Below, piece after piece: positions 8,326 to 17,025 of a stretch of DNA of 64,000 nt. Under the pieces are notes generated by a model. It was not told the DNA's origin. It saw nothing but the letters and a program-made list of their open reading frames with translations, and made no database searches. The position numbers and the translations under genes are program-made. How positions within the stretch are numbered: the stretch's first letter is position 1; each line of letters starts with the position of its first letter. Source of the stretch: CAZTGZ01 sp964613385 (GTDB taxonomy: Bacteria; Bacteroidota; Bacteroidia; NS11-12g; UBA9320); contig CAZTGZ010000007.1 of NCBI GenBank assembly GCA_964613385.1, forward strand, positions 33,125 through 97,124, given 5' to 3'.

Positions 8326-10500
8326 TTATCTGAAGTGGAAAATAACGCTTAAGCCATAATAAGCATATCCGTCATAATCTGCTGAGGATGAGCGCTGACC
8401 TTTTAAATTCGTTGGGTTTGCCACTTTCGCGGCAGATTCACCCAAATCGGGGTTAGCAGCAATTAAAGCCTCTGAATCCGGGTAAAATCCGGTACTCAAA
8501 TCATCCAAATAATCTGTGAACAGTTTGGTATAGGTATAAGAAAAGGCTATGGAAGTGGTTTTGCTCAGCTCTTTTCTGAGTTTTATTCCCAAAGGAATTC
8601 CAACAGAAAATTTTGAGTATCTGTTATCCGCACCATTCAAGGTCTGACCTTCCGTTCCAATGGAGCGCAAATCGTAATAAGTGCCATCATATCGGCCCAT
8701 CGGTTTAAAATAATATCCTTGAAAACCGATGAACCCTGAAGGAATCAGGTACTTTGGACCGGCAATCTTAAACAGATCGTATTCCATCAGCAAGCCAAAA
8801 TCAACAACAGTGGTGCGCGTATTTAATTTTCGTTTGAAACCTGTTCCCCTCGATTTACCGATGGTGCTGGCCACGTCGTCATCTCCAACCAGAATCAGAT
8901 AATTAGAACGCAATTCCAATTTCCATCTGTCTTTAAAATGATATCCACCCCGAACACCCATGGCAGGTCTGGCATTGGCCGGATATACTCTCAGACCATC
9001 TGCTGCCAAATCACCGAAGTAAATGGATGAACCGCTGAACAACTCGAACTCATAATAGGGTTTGAACTTGAAATAATTCGTATCTACCGGCAGGTTGGTG
9101 TTCTGTAAGTTTTTGAAAACATTGGTGTCATTGGTTTCAAAATCCTTGGCCGTGAATTTTGTTGGAATCTCATCCAAATCTCTGAATTTGAAGAAGATTT
9201 CGCGATTTTCATTCAGGAATATTCTCTTCCCGATGGTTACCGAAGGTATTTCAAAAAGTTTGGGGTCATATAATCCGTCAACAACAAAATAGCCATTCGG
9301 TAGTTTTTTCTGAACTTTGTCCAATAAGCTTATGGTCAGTGTCTTATCGCCATTGCTTAGGGTGCTTTCATGTTCCAGATGCTTAATGTACATCGTGTCA
9401 TTGATGAGAAAATGATAAGCCACCTTAAAATCTTTACCCGCACTTAGAGGTTGGTTGGAGTGGAAGGTAAAATCTCTGATTCCTTCACCCCATTGTTTGA
9501 ATGGTTCATCTTCACCGATAGGATCTCCATTCACATAAATCTTGTAAATATGACCGTTTAATTCTCCATTTGGCAACTCCATTAATTCGTTAAAATATAC
9601 GAATGGCGCCCTTTGATTGGCAGAAATCTGATCAAACATTTTGGATAATTCCTCCGGTGACTTTTCGCCGAAATAGTTGGTAGACAGATTTAAGGATTCC
9701 GCGCTTCCAATAGTGGTGATGTTCACCGGATAAAACTCCACGGTGTCTCTGAAAATCATGCTGCTAAAATTATAGCAGATACTGTTTCCCTGGATGTTCG
9801 GAGCATTGGCAGCCGGAGCATCGTGGTAATTGATAAAAAGAGGAGAGGAGAACAAGCCGTTGGTTTCACGCCCGGTGTATTCGTTCCGGGTTACTACATT
9901 GTTCACGATATTGAACTTTATGTAGTCACTGGCGATGTTGGCAAATAATATACCTCCGGAATTATTGGAGAATGTATTTCCAATCAGGGAGACTTCAATT
10001 TTTTTCGTTGCCTGGATTTGGTCAATGTCCTGAAATTCAATTGAAATTTCGTTCTTTTTCAAATCTTTGAACAAACAGTTCTGTATAGAAATATTATCGC
10101 GATACCAGTTTTTCTGAAAATGTACAGGCTTTTTCAATTGTTTGAATTTAACGTAATTCAACTGTGTAGTTCCCTCATTGAATTCTCTGAAAACCAAACC
10201 GTTGCCCGGATTTTTGTCGTCAAGACTGGTGATAAAAATGAAATTCTTAGGCGCTCCATTCATCACAATATTACCACCGGCAATAATGCTTACATCTGGT
10301 CCTAACAGGAAGTTTGTGCCTGGATTTACGATCAGCTTCGCATCTTTTTTAATGTATACATTCTTCTTAACCACATAGTTGCCCGGTTCCAACACTAAGT
10401 CTTCTTCAATAACCGAAGGAAGTTCAAGGGTTGTTTGTGCCTGCAGGTAATGCGAAAAGGCAAAAAGAATGAGCCATATAGCAAGTATTTTACGCATCAT
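8326..10500 (-). CDS. Secreted beta-helix protein with C-terminal PorG/DUF6089-like outer-membrane barrel
   Basis: A 724-residue protein with a clear signal peptide (MMRKILAIWLILFAFSHYLQ, cleavage after AQ). Residues of about 25-290 look like right-handed beta-helix: repeated short strands with GGNIVMNGAPKNFIFITS, a run of asparagine-rich turns, and NTFSNNSGGILFANI. A middle section of about 290-485 is rich in strands. From about 486 (SGSSIYFGDLAADG) to the end (YAYYGLSVIFHFR) it resembles DUF6089/PorG-type barrels of the type IX secretion system, finishing in the aromatic C-terminus usual for outer-membrane proteins. Its ATG overlaps the GldM-like stop by ATGA, so the two are surely cotranscribed. 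The domain calls rest on pattern recognition; the fusion itself is seen directly as one uninterrupted frame. Confidence 0.6.
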   Translation of the reverse strand: MMRKILAIWLILFAFSHYLQAQTTLELPSVIEEDLVLEPGNYVVKKNVYIKKDAKLIVNPGTNFLLGPDVSIIAGGNIVMNGAPKNFIFITSLDDKNPGNGLVFREFNEGTTQLNYVKFKQLKKPVHFQKNWYRDNISIQNCLFKDLKKNEISIEFQDIDQIQATKKIEVSLIGNTFSNNSGGILFANIASDYIKFNIVNNVVTRNEYTGRETNGLFSSPLFINYHDAPAANAPNIQGNSICYNFSSMIFRDTVEFYPVNITTIGSAESLNLSTNYFGEKSPEELSKMFDQISANQRAPFVYFNELMELPNGELNGHIYKIYVNGDPIGEDEPFKQWGEGIRDFTFHSNQPLSAGKDFKVAYHFLINDTMYIKHLEHESTLSNGDKTLTISLLDKVQKKLPNGYFVVDGLYDPKLFEIPSVTIGKRIFLNENREIFFKFRDLDEIPTKFTAKDFETNDTNVFKNLQNTNLPVDTNYFKFKPYYEFELFSGSSIYFGDLAADGLRVYPANARPAMGVRGGYHFKDRWKLELRSNYLILVGDDDVASTIGKSRGTGFKRKLNTRTTVVDFGLLMEYDLFKIAGPKYLIPSGFIGFQGYYFKPMGRYDGTYYDLRSIGTEGQTLNGADNRYSKFSVGIPLGIKLRKELSKTTSIAFSYTYTKLFTDYLDDLSTGFYPDSEALIAANPDLGESAAKVANPTNLKGQRSSSADYDGYAYYGLSVIFHFR

Positions 10501-12146
10501 TTGAACTCGAGATTATAAGGGTTAAGAATGATACGATTACCCAAATTCGATTTGGCCACAATGTCGGTAATCATCAACTTGTCGCCAGCATTTGCTTTCG
10601 TTAAAAGATCCAGTAAATATGGATTAAACGCACTGCCCGAGTTAACAAAAGGTTTGGTAATGGCTGTGTGCTTATTATAAATCATGGTTACGGTGAACTC
10701 TTGAATAAAATAGGTTTCGTCAACCAGATATTCATCCGTTTTAACCACCATTGACTTCATATTTCTGGCAGCCTGAATATTTACTTTACTGCCGTTTTCA
10801 AACCCGTTTACCTGTGCAATTGGCTGTGTTAAAGCGCGTACTGCAAACATTTGTTCCGCCACTTTTACGATTCCGTACGGCATGCGTGCAAAAATGGAAA
10901 CCAGTACGATGCCAGTTTCGTTTACGCGTGCATAAAACTTGTCGCCTTTTCTGAATATTTCACCTTTAGAAATGCTGGCCACCAATTTGTCTTCCGTTCC
11001 GAATTCACTTGTTTTTATGTTCAAAGGATTGTCAATTCCCGCATAAATAGTTGACAATTTGGTGTTCTGTATGACCGGTTCTACGTCAATTACCCGAATA
11101 GATTTGCTCACCTTTTTTACACCATCACTGAAACTAACGGTGTATCTTCCTTTTGATACAGGCAGATAAATAAATGGACCCGGTTTTGACATCGAAAAGT
11201 TGCGATTATCCTGAGGGCCATTCACCAAAATGGTCACTCTTTTGGTGATGGAAGTATCAAAATACACCTCAAATTTGAATGGGTGGCCTTCCGGATATAT
11301 CGTGTCTGAAGCAGATTGTACATAAAGCAGGGAAGTGGACTTCTTTGGTTCATCCTTGCCATTGATATATTCTTTGTTCTGAATGTTCTCAAAGAATTCA
11401 CGAATGGTATTTGCATTTCCGATTTGTTCAACCTGATTCTCTTTAAAGTTTTGCATGACCTTTAACGGAGTAGGTTGGTTGCGCTCTTCAACTAGATTTC
11501 TGATGATTTGCTCGTAAGCATAAATCCTCAATCTCTCCATGCCGGCCTTGAAGTGATTCAGGTTCATGACAGAAATATTCAAAGGGGCACCTGCAAAATA
11601 GAATGCGCGGGCATTTACTCTGGAGCCATCGGATTTTTGAATAATTTTATGTACCGGAAACATCTCGTTTAATGGTTCAAGATGCTCAAAACCAATGATT
11701 TCTGTAATAAATTCTTTGTAATTGCGAACTAAATGCATCACACTGTCGGCCATGCCATTGCTGATGAGCAACTCCTGAGTTGTTTCGGTTTTCTTTCCTT
11801 GATTAAAATATCCAAAACTGTCCACACCATCTTTGGAAATTAAATCCAATTTCAGTCGCTCCACAAATTGATTCATCTCCTGAGAGAAATCCTCTATATC
11901 TAAGAATTTCTGTTTTGTTTTTTCGTAGAGTTCAGGATCGTCTTTGAGTAGATTGAGAAAATACAAGGCGGTTTCGGTATTTTCTTTTCCTGCATCTTTA
12001 GACAGCATATCCAAACTGCGACTGCTGTGCTGTACCGAATCCAGGAAGTCGGACGGTATATAAGAGAAAAGAAATGCCATCAGAATCAGGTAGATCAGGT
12101 TGATCGCCTTTTGTCTGAGTTTCTTTCCCGGATTATCGTATGCCAT
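10497..12146 (-). CDS. gldM: GldM/PorM-like motor protein
   Basis: A 549-residue protein with a single N-terminal membrane helix (about 13-32) preceded by KLRQKAINLIYLIL, matching the RQKMINLMYLVL start of GldM/PorM, including the conserved Arg. The long periplasmic part shows the family's domain landmarks: a helical first domain with FYFAGAPLNISVMNLNHFKA, then STIYAGIDNPLNI (compare the LYRGVDNP of GldM), and a final domain ending in NRIILNPYNLEFK. GldM couples the proton-driven GldL ring to outer components of the type IX secretion system. This copy is divergent (FLFSYIPSDFLDS replaces the usual LNVS-type segment). It follows the gldL-like gene by 32 bases. The usual partners gldK and gldN are absent here. 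Confidence 0.8.
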   Translation of the reverse strand: MAYDNPGKKLRQKAINLIYLILMAFLFSYIPSDFLDSVQHSSRSLDMLSKDAGKENTETALYFLNLLKDDPELYEKTKQKFLDIEDFSQEMNQFVERLKLDLISKDGVDSFGYFNQGKKTETTQELLISNGMADSVMHLVRNYKEFITEIIGFEHLEPLNEMFPVHKIIQKSDGSRVNARAFYFAGAPLNISVMNLNHFKAGMERLRIYAYEQIIRNLVEERNQPTPLKVMQNFKENQVEQIGNANTIREFFENIQNKEYINGKDEPKKSTSLLYVQSASDTIYPEGHPFKFEVYFDTSITKRVTILVNGPQDNRNFSMSKPGPFIYLPVSKGRYTVSFSDGVKKVSKSIRVIDVEPVIQNTKLSTIYAGIDNPLNIKTSEFGTEDKLVASISKGEIFRKGDKFYARVNETGIVLVSIFARMPYGIVKVAEQMFAVRALTQPIAQVNGFENGSKVNIQAARNMKSMVVKTDEYLVDETYFIQEFTVTMIYNKHTAITKPFVNSGSAFNPYLLDLLTKANAGDKLMITDIVAKSNLGNRIILNPYNLEFK

Positions 12147-12178
12147 GACTTTGCGTATTTTTCTTTGATGTTAGTAGT

Positions 12179-12703
12179 TTAGAATTTGTAGTTTTCAAAT
12201 TCTTTAAGTCTGTCGTTGGCACTGGCTATCTTGATTTTCAGACTGTTGATCTGCTGCTGATATTCGAGCGTGCTTTGCGACATTATCTCATAATTTTTCT
12301 CCAATACTTCTACCGTCTTATTCAATTTGCTGGTGGCTTCGTTTAAATGCTGTAAATTGTTGTCTAATGACACGATGGAGTTGAGGATTTTTTCCAATTG
12401 CTGCTCTCGTGTAACTGTTGCAACCGATTCAACACTCTCTATGGATTCGAGTTCTTCAGTTTCTTCAGAAGCCGCCTGGTCTTTTAGCTGAGGGAAAATT
12501 CTATCCCACTTGTACTCCTGACGGTAAGACTTCCACTCGAAAGCAGATATCAAAAAGATAAATGCTTCCCCGATCAAACCGATCATAAACAGATAGTCGG
12601 CAAACTTCCAGCCCATGAATTTAAAAAGGGCAGCAATCAGGATAATGGCCGCGCCAACACCGTAGAAGAAATTTATCAAGTCGAACTTTTTCTGGGTTTC
12701 CAT
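12179..12703 (-). CDS. gldL: GldL/PorL-like motor protein
   Basis: The chosen start at 12703 gives METQKKFDLINFFYGVGAAI, which aligns with GldL N-termini; upstream in-frame ATGs at 12721 and 12751 would add 6 or 16 residues. Two membrane helices follow (about residues 12-29 and 36-54). The second contains GLIGEAFIFLISAFEW with the Glu (about residue 46) that the GldL family keeps for proton-driven rotation. The rest is cytoplasmic and largely coiled coil (EQQLEKILNSIVSLDNNLQH and following). GldL forms the inner-membrane stator ring around the GldM helices. It is the first gene of the three-gene unit, 208 bases downstream of pruA. Confidence 0.82.
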   Translation of the reverse strand: METQKKFDLINFFYGVGAAIILIAALFKFMGWKFADYLFMIGLIGEAFIFLISAFEWKSYRQEYKWDRIFPQLKDQAASEETEELESIESVESVATVTREQQLEKILNSIVSLDNNLQHLNEATSKLNKTVEVLEKNYEIMSQSTLEYQQQINSLKIKIASANDRLKEFENYKF

Positions 12704-12827
12704 ATTGAAATCGTTTTTCATCAACTGCCAATATACGTGCCATGCGAGCACTTAAGCGCATATTTGAAAAATCGCTTATTCCACAGAAAGTCGTAAAATG
12801 CAGAAAATCAGATAGATACAATGTTAA

Positions 12828-12859
12828 CAAAGGTGGTATGATGAGGATACCACCCTTTG
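12828..12859. terminator. Hairpin terminator between pruA and gldL
   Basis: CAAAGGTGGTAT at 12828-12839 pairs with ATACCACCCTTTG at 12847-12859 around a 7-base loop. This is a 12-base stem with one bulged base. It lies about 50 bases beyond the pruA stop on the minus strand and before the gldL start, so it probably ends the murB-rluA-pruA transcript and isolates the gldL unit. The flanks are AT-rich but lack a long clean T run on either strand. Confidence 0.6.
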
Positions 12860-12911
12860 CTAAAAATGAAAATATTTCCCAAAAGTGGAAAAAATTGCTA
12901 AAAAAGAAAGT

Positions 12912-14540
12912 CTAACTTTCCAGGAATGGGTATTTGTAATCTCCGGGTGGGTTGAAATTTTCTTTAATTGTGCGCTGACTTACCCAACGCATTAAATTAG
13001 CTTTAGCCCCGGCCTTGTCGTTGGTGCCAGATGCCCTCGCACCGCCAAATGGCTGTTGACCAACCACCGCACCCGTAGGTTTGTCATTGATATAAAAATT
13101 ACCCGCACTGTTTTTTAGTTTTTCAACTGCAGTGGCTATGGCATATCTGTCTGTGGCCATCACACTGCCGGTAAGTGCGTATGGAGAAGTTTGATCTACC
13201 AGTTCTAAGGTTGCTTCCCATGCATCTTGCGGATACACATAAATGGTTAATACAGGTCCGAAAATTTCTTCGCACATGGTAGTATAACGGGGACTTTTTG
13301 CCAGAATAACCGTCGGTTCGATAAAATATCCGGTTGATTTATCAAAGTTTCCACCGGCAATGATCTCAGCATCCTGGTCTTGGCGAGCTGAGGCGATATA
13401 AGAACTAATCTTGTCAAATGCCTTTTCATCGATAACGGCATTGATGAAATTTCCGAAATCTTCCGGACTGCCCATTTTTATTTCTGATAATTGGCTGAGC
13501 ATAATTTCACGGGTTTCTTCCCAAAGATTGTCGGGAATATAGGCCCGGGAAGCAGCAGAACATTTTTGACCCTGGAATTCGAAGGCTCCTCGTGTAAGTG
13601 CAGTGGCCAAAGTCTTTGGATCTGCAGTTTTGTGAGCGATCACGAAATCTTTTCCTCCGGTTTCTCCAACAATACGCGGATAACTTTTATACAGGTGAAT
13701 GTTGTTTCCGATGGTTTTCCATAACTGCTGAAATACACCTGTGGATCCGGTGAAATGCAATCCGGCAAAATCAGGATGATTAAAAATAACTTCTCCGGCA
13801 GTTTTGCCCTCAACATATACCAAATTGATCACGCCATCTGGTAATCCAGCGGCTTGAAAAAGTTCCATAATAACCGCAGCACTGTAAATCTGGCTTTCGG
13901 CAGGTTTCCAAACGACCGTATTGCCCATCAGTGCAGCCGAAGCCGGCAAATTGGCCGCGATGCTTGTAAAATTGAATGGGGTCAGGGCAAAAACAAATCC
14001 CTCTAAGGGTCTGTATTCCATACGGTTCCAGGTTCCTGCTGAATTTTCAGGCGGTTGCTCCCGATATATCTCCGTCATATAAGACACATTGAACCTGAAA
14101 AAATCTATTAATTCGCAAGCAGCATCTATTTCTGCCTGATAGGCATTCTTGGATTGTGCCAACATGGTGGCTGCATTTAATTTCGCCCGGAAAGGACCTG
14201 CAAGTAAATCAGCAGCTTTTAAGAAAATAGCCGCTCTCTCTTCCCAGGGTAATGCTACCCATTTATCCTTCGCATTCAGGGCTGCCGAAATAGCTTGTTG
14301 AACGTGTGCGGCATTACCATAATTATAGATTCCGAGATTAAAAGCGCGATCATGAGGCGGATGCATGGTTCTTTTATCGTCAGTATAAACTTTGTCCGAA
14401 CCAATGAACATCGGGATTTCAATTTTTTCTGATTTGTATTTCTGTATCTGTTCAACTAAACTTTTGCGCTCCTCACTGTGCTTGGAATAGGAGAGAACAG
14501 GTTCGTTCTTAGGTACGGGAACATTAAAAAATCCTTTCAT
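12912..14540 (-). CDS. pruA: 1-pyrroline-5-carboxylate dehydrogenase
   Basis: This enzyme oxidises glutamate semialdehyde/pyrroline-5-carboxylate to glutamate with NAD, the second step of proline degradation. The 542-residue protein shows the aldehyde dehydrogenase fold. Catalytic Glu lies in GETGGKDFV near residue 292, catalytic Cys in FEFQGQKCSAASRAY near 326, and PFGGARASGTNDKAG near the C-terminus. Length and sequence fit the stand-alone PruA form of eukaryotes and Bacteroidota rather than the PutA fusion. Its ATG overlaps the stop of the pseudouridine synthase gene, giving an operon murB-rluA type-pruA. No PutA proline dehydrogenase is in the window. Confidence 0.95.
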   Translation of the reverse strand: MKGFFNVPVPKNEPVLSYSKHSEERKSLVEQIQKYKSEKIEIPMFIGSDKVYTDDKRTMHPPHDRAFNLGIYNYGNAAHVQQAISAALNAKDKWVALPWEERAAIFLKAADLLAGPFRAKLNAATMLAQSKNAYQAEIDAACELIDFFRFNVSYMTEIYREQPPENSAGTWNRMEYRPLEGFVFALTPFNFTSIAANLPASAALMGNTVVWKPAESQIYSAAVIMELFQAAGLPDGVINLVYVEGKTAGEVIFNHPDFAGLHFTGSTGVFQQLWKTIGNNIHLYKSYPRIVGETGGKDFVIAHKTADPKTLATALTRGAFEFQGQKCSAASRAYIPDNLWEETREIMLSQLSEIKMGSPEDFGNFINAVIDEKAFDKISSYIASARQDQDAEIIAGGNFDKSTGYFIEPTVILAKSPRYTTMCEEIFGPVLTIYVYPQDAWEATLELVDQTSPYALTGSVMATDRYAIATAVEKLKNSAGNFYINDKPTGAVVGQQPFGGARASGTNDKAGAKANLMRWVSQRTIKENFNPPGDYKYPFLES

Positions 14541-15253
14541 ATTTTCTTAGTTTTTAAAGTGTTTTGAATCATTTCAGTGAAAAATTTCCAGTTTCCTTTC
14601 TCTTCAGGAAGGCAGTTTATCTCAATGGCTGCTTTGGTTACCGGGTGTATAAAACTCAATTGACCTGCATGTAAATAAATCATCTGTCCATAATTCTTCG
14701 ATGATCCATATTTCAAATCTCCTGCAATCGGACAACCTATAGCTGACAACTGAACCCTTATTTGATGAGGCCTTCCTGTAGTTGGAATGACTTTTATCAA
14801 ATAGACATGGTTAGCTGTTCCTATATAATAATAGTCGAGAACTGCTTTTTTACTTTCTTTAACTTCCCGTTGATGCGCCCTTGCCAGATTTTTGGTGTTG
14901 TCCTTGGTTAACCAATGCACCAACTGACTGTTCAACATTTTGGGTTTATGATCTACCAATGCGAAATATGTTTTTTCTACCTCTCGGGCCTGAAACATTT
15001 TGTTCATTCTCACCAGTGCTTTACTGCTTTTGGCAAATATTACCAATCCACTAACAGGTCTGTCTAACCTGTGTATATTGCCTAAAAACACATTTCCGGT
15101 CTTTTTGGTTTGGTGTCGGATGTACTCACTAACAAGGTCGATCAGCGGAATATCACCGGTGTTGTCTTCCTGAACAAGCATGCCTGACGGTTTCCTTACT
15201 GCAATCAAATGATTGTCTTCAAACAATATTTCCAGATCACGCCAACTGTTCAT
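14537..15253 (-). CDS. RluA-family RNA pseudouridine synthase
   Basis: A 238-residue pseudouridine synthase with the family signature NIHRLDRPVSGLVIFAKSSK, in which the Asp of HRLD is the catalytic residue, near position 66. PTTGRPHQIRVQLSAIGCPI and the GDLKYG segment are further RluA landmarks. There is no N-terminal S4 domain, so it resembles RluA/TruC-type enzymes rather than RluC/D. Which uridine (rRNA or tRNA) it modifies cannot be told. It overlaps murB upstream and pruA downstream by four bases each. Confidence 0.93.
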   Translation of the reverse strand: MNSWRDLEILFEDNHLIAVRKPSGMLVQEDNTGDIPLIDLVSEYIRHQTKKTGNVFLGNIHRLDRPVSGLVIFAKSSKALVRMNKMFQAREVEKTYFALVDHKPKMLNSQLVHWLTKDNTKNLARAHQREVKESKKAVLDYYYIGTANHVYLIKVIPTTGRPHQIRVQLSAIGCPIAGDLKYGSSKNYGQMIYLHAGQLSFIHPVTKAAIEINCLPEEKGNWKFFTEMIQNTLKTKKI

Positions 15254-16248
15254 AATATATTTACTTCGGTTTGGATATTGATGCCGAATTTATTCAGAAC
15301 ATCATGCATGATTTGCTGTGCCAGTTGATAAATTTCTTCACCGCTTGCATTTCCGTAGTTAACCAAAACCAATGCCTGTTTGGTGTGACTTCCGGTTTCA
15401 TTAATCCTCTTTCCTTTCCATCCGCATTTTTCGATCAGCCATCCTGCCGGCACTTTTACCGTGTTTCCTGTCTGGTCGGGATAGCCCGGAATGTCGGGAT
15501 GATTGGTTTTTAAAGCTTCGAATTGCGCATTCGAAATGACCGGGTTTTTAAAGAAACTACCGGCATTTCCCAAAACTTCCGGATCCGGGAGCTTGCTCCT
15601 TCTGATTTGGCATACAGCCTCACTGATATCTTTGTGGGTGGGAATTTCAATCAGTTTGTCCTGCAGAATTTGTTTGATATCCCCATATTCCGCTCTGATG
15701 GGACTTTTTCTGCTTAATTTGAGGCAAACTTCGGTGATAAAATACTTGCCTTTTCCTTCGTTTTTGAAATAACTGTCCCGATAGCCAAAGGCACATTCCT
15801 CCCGGTTGAATGCTACAAATTCCCCGCTTTCGATTTTAAATGCTGTTAAATGATCGAAAACATCGGTCAGTTCAACGCCGTAAGCACCAATATTCTGAAT
15901 AGGTGCTGCTCCGACCGTTCCGGGAATTAATGAAAGATTTTCTAAACCACCGAGTCCCCATTCCAGGGTTTGAAGTACCAGTTGATGCCACACTTCACCG
16001 GATTTAGCACAGACCAATGCTTCATTTTCATTGATCCAATCTATCCTTATCCCTTTAAATCTATTGAGCAAAACGGTTCCTGTCCAGTCTTTGGTAAACA
16101 AAACATTGCTTCCTCCGCCCAAAATGATGAAAGGAGATGGAAGAGAACGGTCACTAAAATACGTTAAATCTGAGTTGCTACTCAAGGATAAAATTTGAGC
16201 AGCCTGAACATCTATTCCGAAGGTATTGTGTGCTTTGAGGGACGGCAT
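15250..16248 (-). CDS. murB: UDP-N-acetylenolpyruvoylglucosamine reductase
   Basis: MurB reduces UDP-GlcNAc-enolpyruvate to UDP-MurNAc with FAD and NADPH in peptidoglycan synthesis. The 332-residue protein has the FAD-binding GGGSNVLFTKDW, PGTVGAAPIQNIGAYGVEL, and the YRDSYFK loop of the longer type I MurB. The catalytic Ser lies in LGNAGSFFKNP, and a Glu sits near the C-terminus (TEVNIL). It heads the murB-rluA type-pruA string. Upstream, GATATTTG (complement of 16263-16270) is a one-mismatch -7 box, so a promoter in the 45-base gap is possible. Confidence 0.96.
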   Translation of the reverse strand: MPSLKAHNTFGIDVQAAQILSLSSNSDLTYFSDRSLPSPFIILGGGSNVLFTKDWTGTVLLNRFKGIRIDWINENEALVCAKSGEVWHQLVLQTLEWGLGGLENLSLIPGTVGAAPIQNIGAYGVELTDVFDHLTAFKIESGEFVAFNREECAFGYRDSYFKNEGKGKYFITEVCLKLSRKSPIRAEYGDIKQILQDKLIEIPTHKDISEAVCQIRRSKLPDPEVLGNAGSFFKNPVISNAQFEALKTNHPDIPGYPDQTGNTVKVPAGWLIEKCGWKGKRINETGSHTKQALVLVNYGNASGEEIYQLAQQIMHDVLNKFGINIQTEVNIL

Positions 16249-16293
16249 TTAAAATGATGCGGCAAATATCGGGGAAAAATTATGGATCACCGG

Positions 16294-17025
16294 TCAATTC
16301 TGTTCTTGGGCATATTTATATTTCAAATATCTGCTTAACGCGCTGAAATGACTGATATACAGGCCGTTAATACCCTCCAGTATTCCGAGTTGCCAAAAGT
16401 ACCTCTTCAAAAACATGGTGATATATGAAAGTTGTGGACGCCCCCACCAGTTGCCAACCACCTTACCGGCGGATAGTCTCGCGTATTTTTCGATGGTTTC
16501 GCGATGTTGTTTCAAGGTATCCAGTGTATAGTGGAGAATATCACCTTTTAATGGAATAATTTGCGTGTCTGGCGGTAGAATGAGCGATTCATGGACTTCT
16601 CCTTTCCAGTAGGCATTTGAGGGAAACAATCTGATTTTCTTATCGGGGTACCAGTTGCAAAACCGAACAGGTTTGCCTCTATAGAAATTCAGTCGATTAA
16701 ACTGATATGCGCCACTTAAATGATCAATATTTTTGATAGAGGATAGTGCTTCCGGTGATAGTCTCTCATCTGCATCCAGTGATAATACGTAGTCATAAGC
16801 GGCAAACGCATGAGCTTCATTTTTTGTATCCGCATAACCTTTCCACTCTATTTGATGTACGATAGCACCTGCGGACAGGGCAATTTCAACAGTATCATCC
16901 ATACTGCCGGAGTCAAATACGAGAATTTCATCGCAAATATCCCGCATACTTTTCAGGCATGCCGAAATCTTCAGGGCTTCATTTTTAGCTATAACTATAC
17001 CGCTGATGCCCTTCTTTTTAATCAT
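16294..17025 (-). CDS. Family 2 glycosyltransferase (WaaE-like)
   Basis: A 243-residue GT-A enzyme with GIVIAKNEALKISACLKSM at the N-terminus, VFDSGSMDDTVEIA, and the DxD-type metal site in LSLDADERLSPEA near residue 82. GEVHESL and the C-terminal LKRYFWQLGILEGINGLY are typical of the WaaE/KdtX branch that adds a sugar to the lipopolysaccharide inner core. It has no membrane segment, so it is a peripheral inner-membrane enzyme. Its start lies inside the last eight bases of hutU, so it is probably cotranscribed with that unrelated gene. The exact sugar is unknown. Confidence 0.85.
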   Translation of the reverse strand: MIKKKGISGIVIAKNEALKISACLKSMRDICDEILVFDSGSMDDTVEIALSAGAIVHQIEWKGYADTKNEAHAFAAYDYVLSLDADERLSPEALSSIKNIDHLSGAYQFNRLNFYRGKPVRFCNWYPDKKIRLFPSNAYWKGEVHESLILPPDTQIIPLKGDILHYTLDTLKQHRETIEKYARLSAGKVVGNWWGRPQLSYITMFLKRYFWQLGILEGINGLYISHFSALSRYLKYKYAQEQN

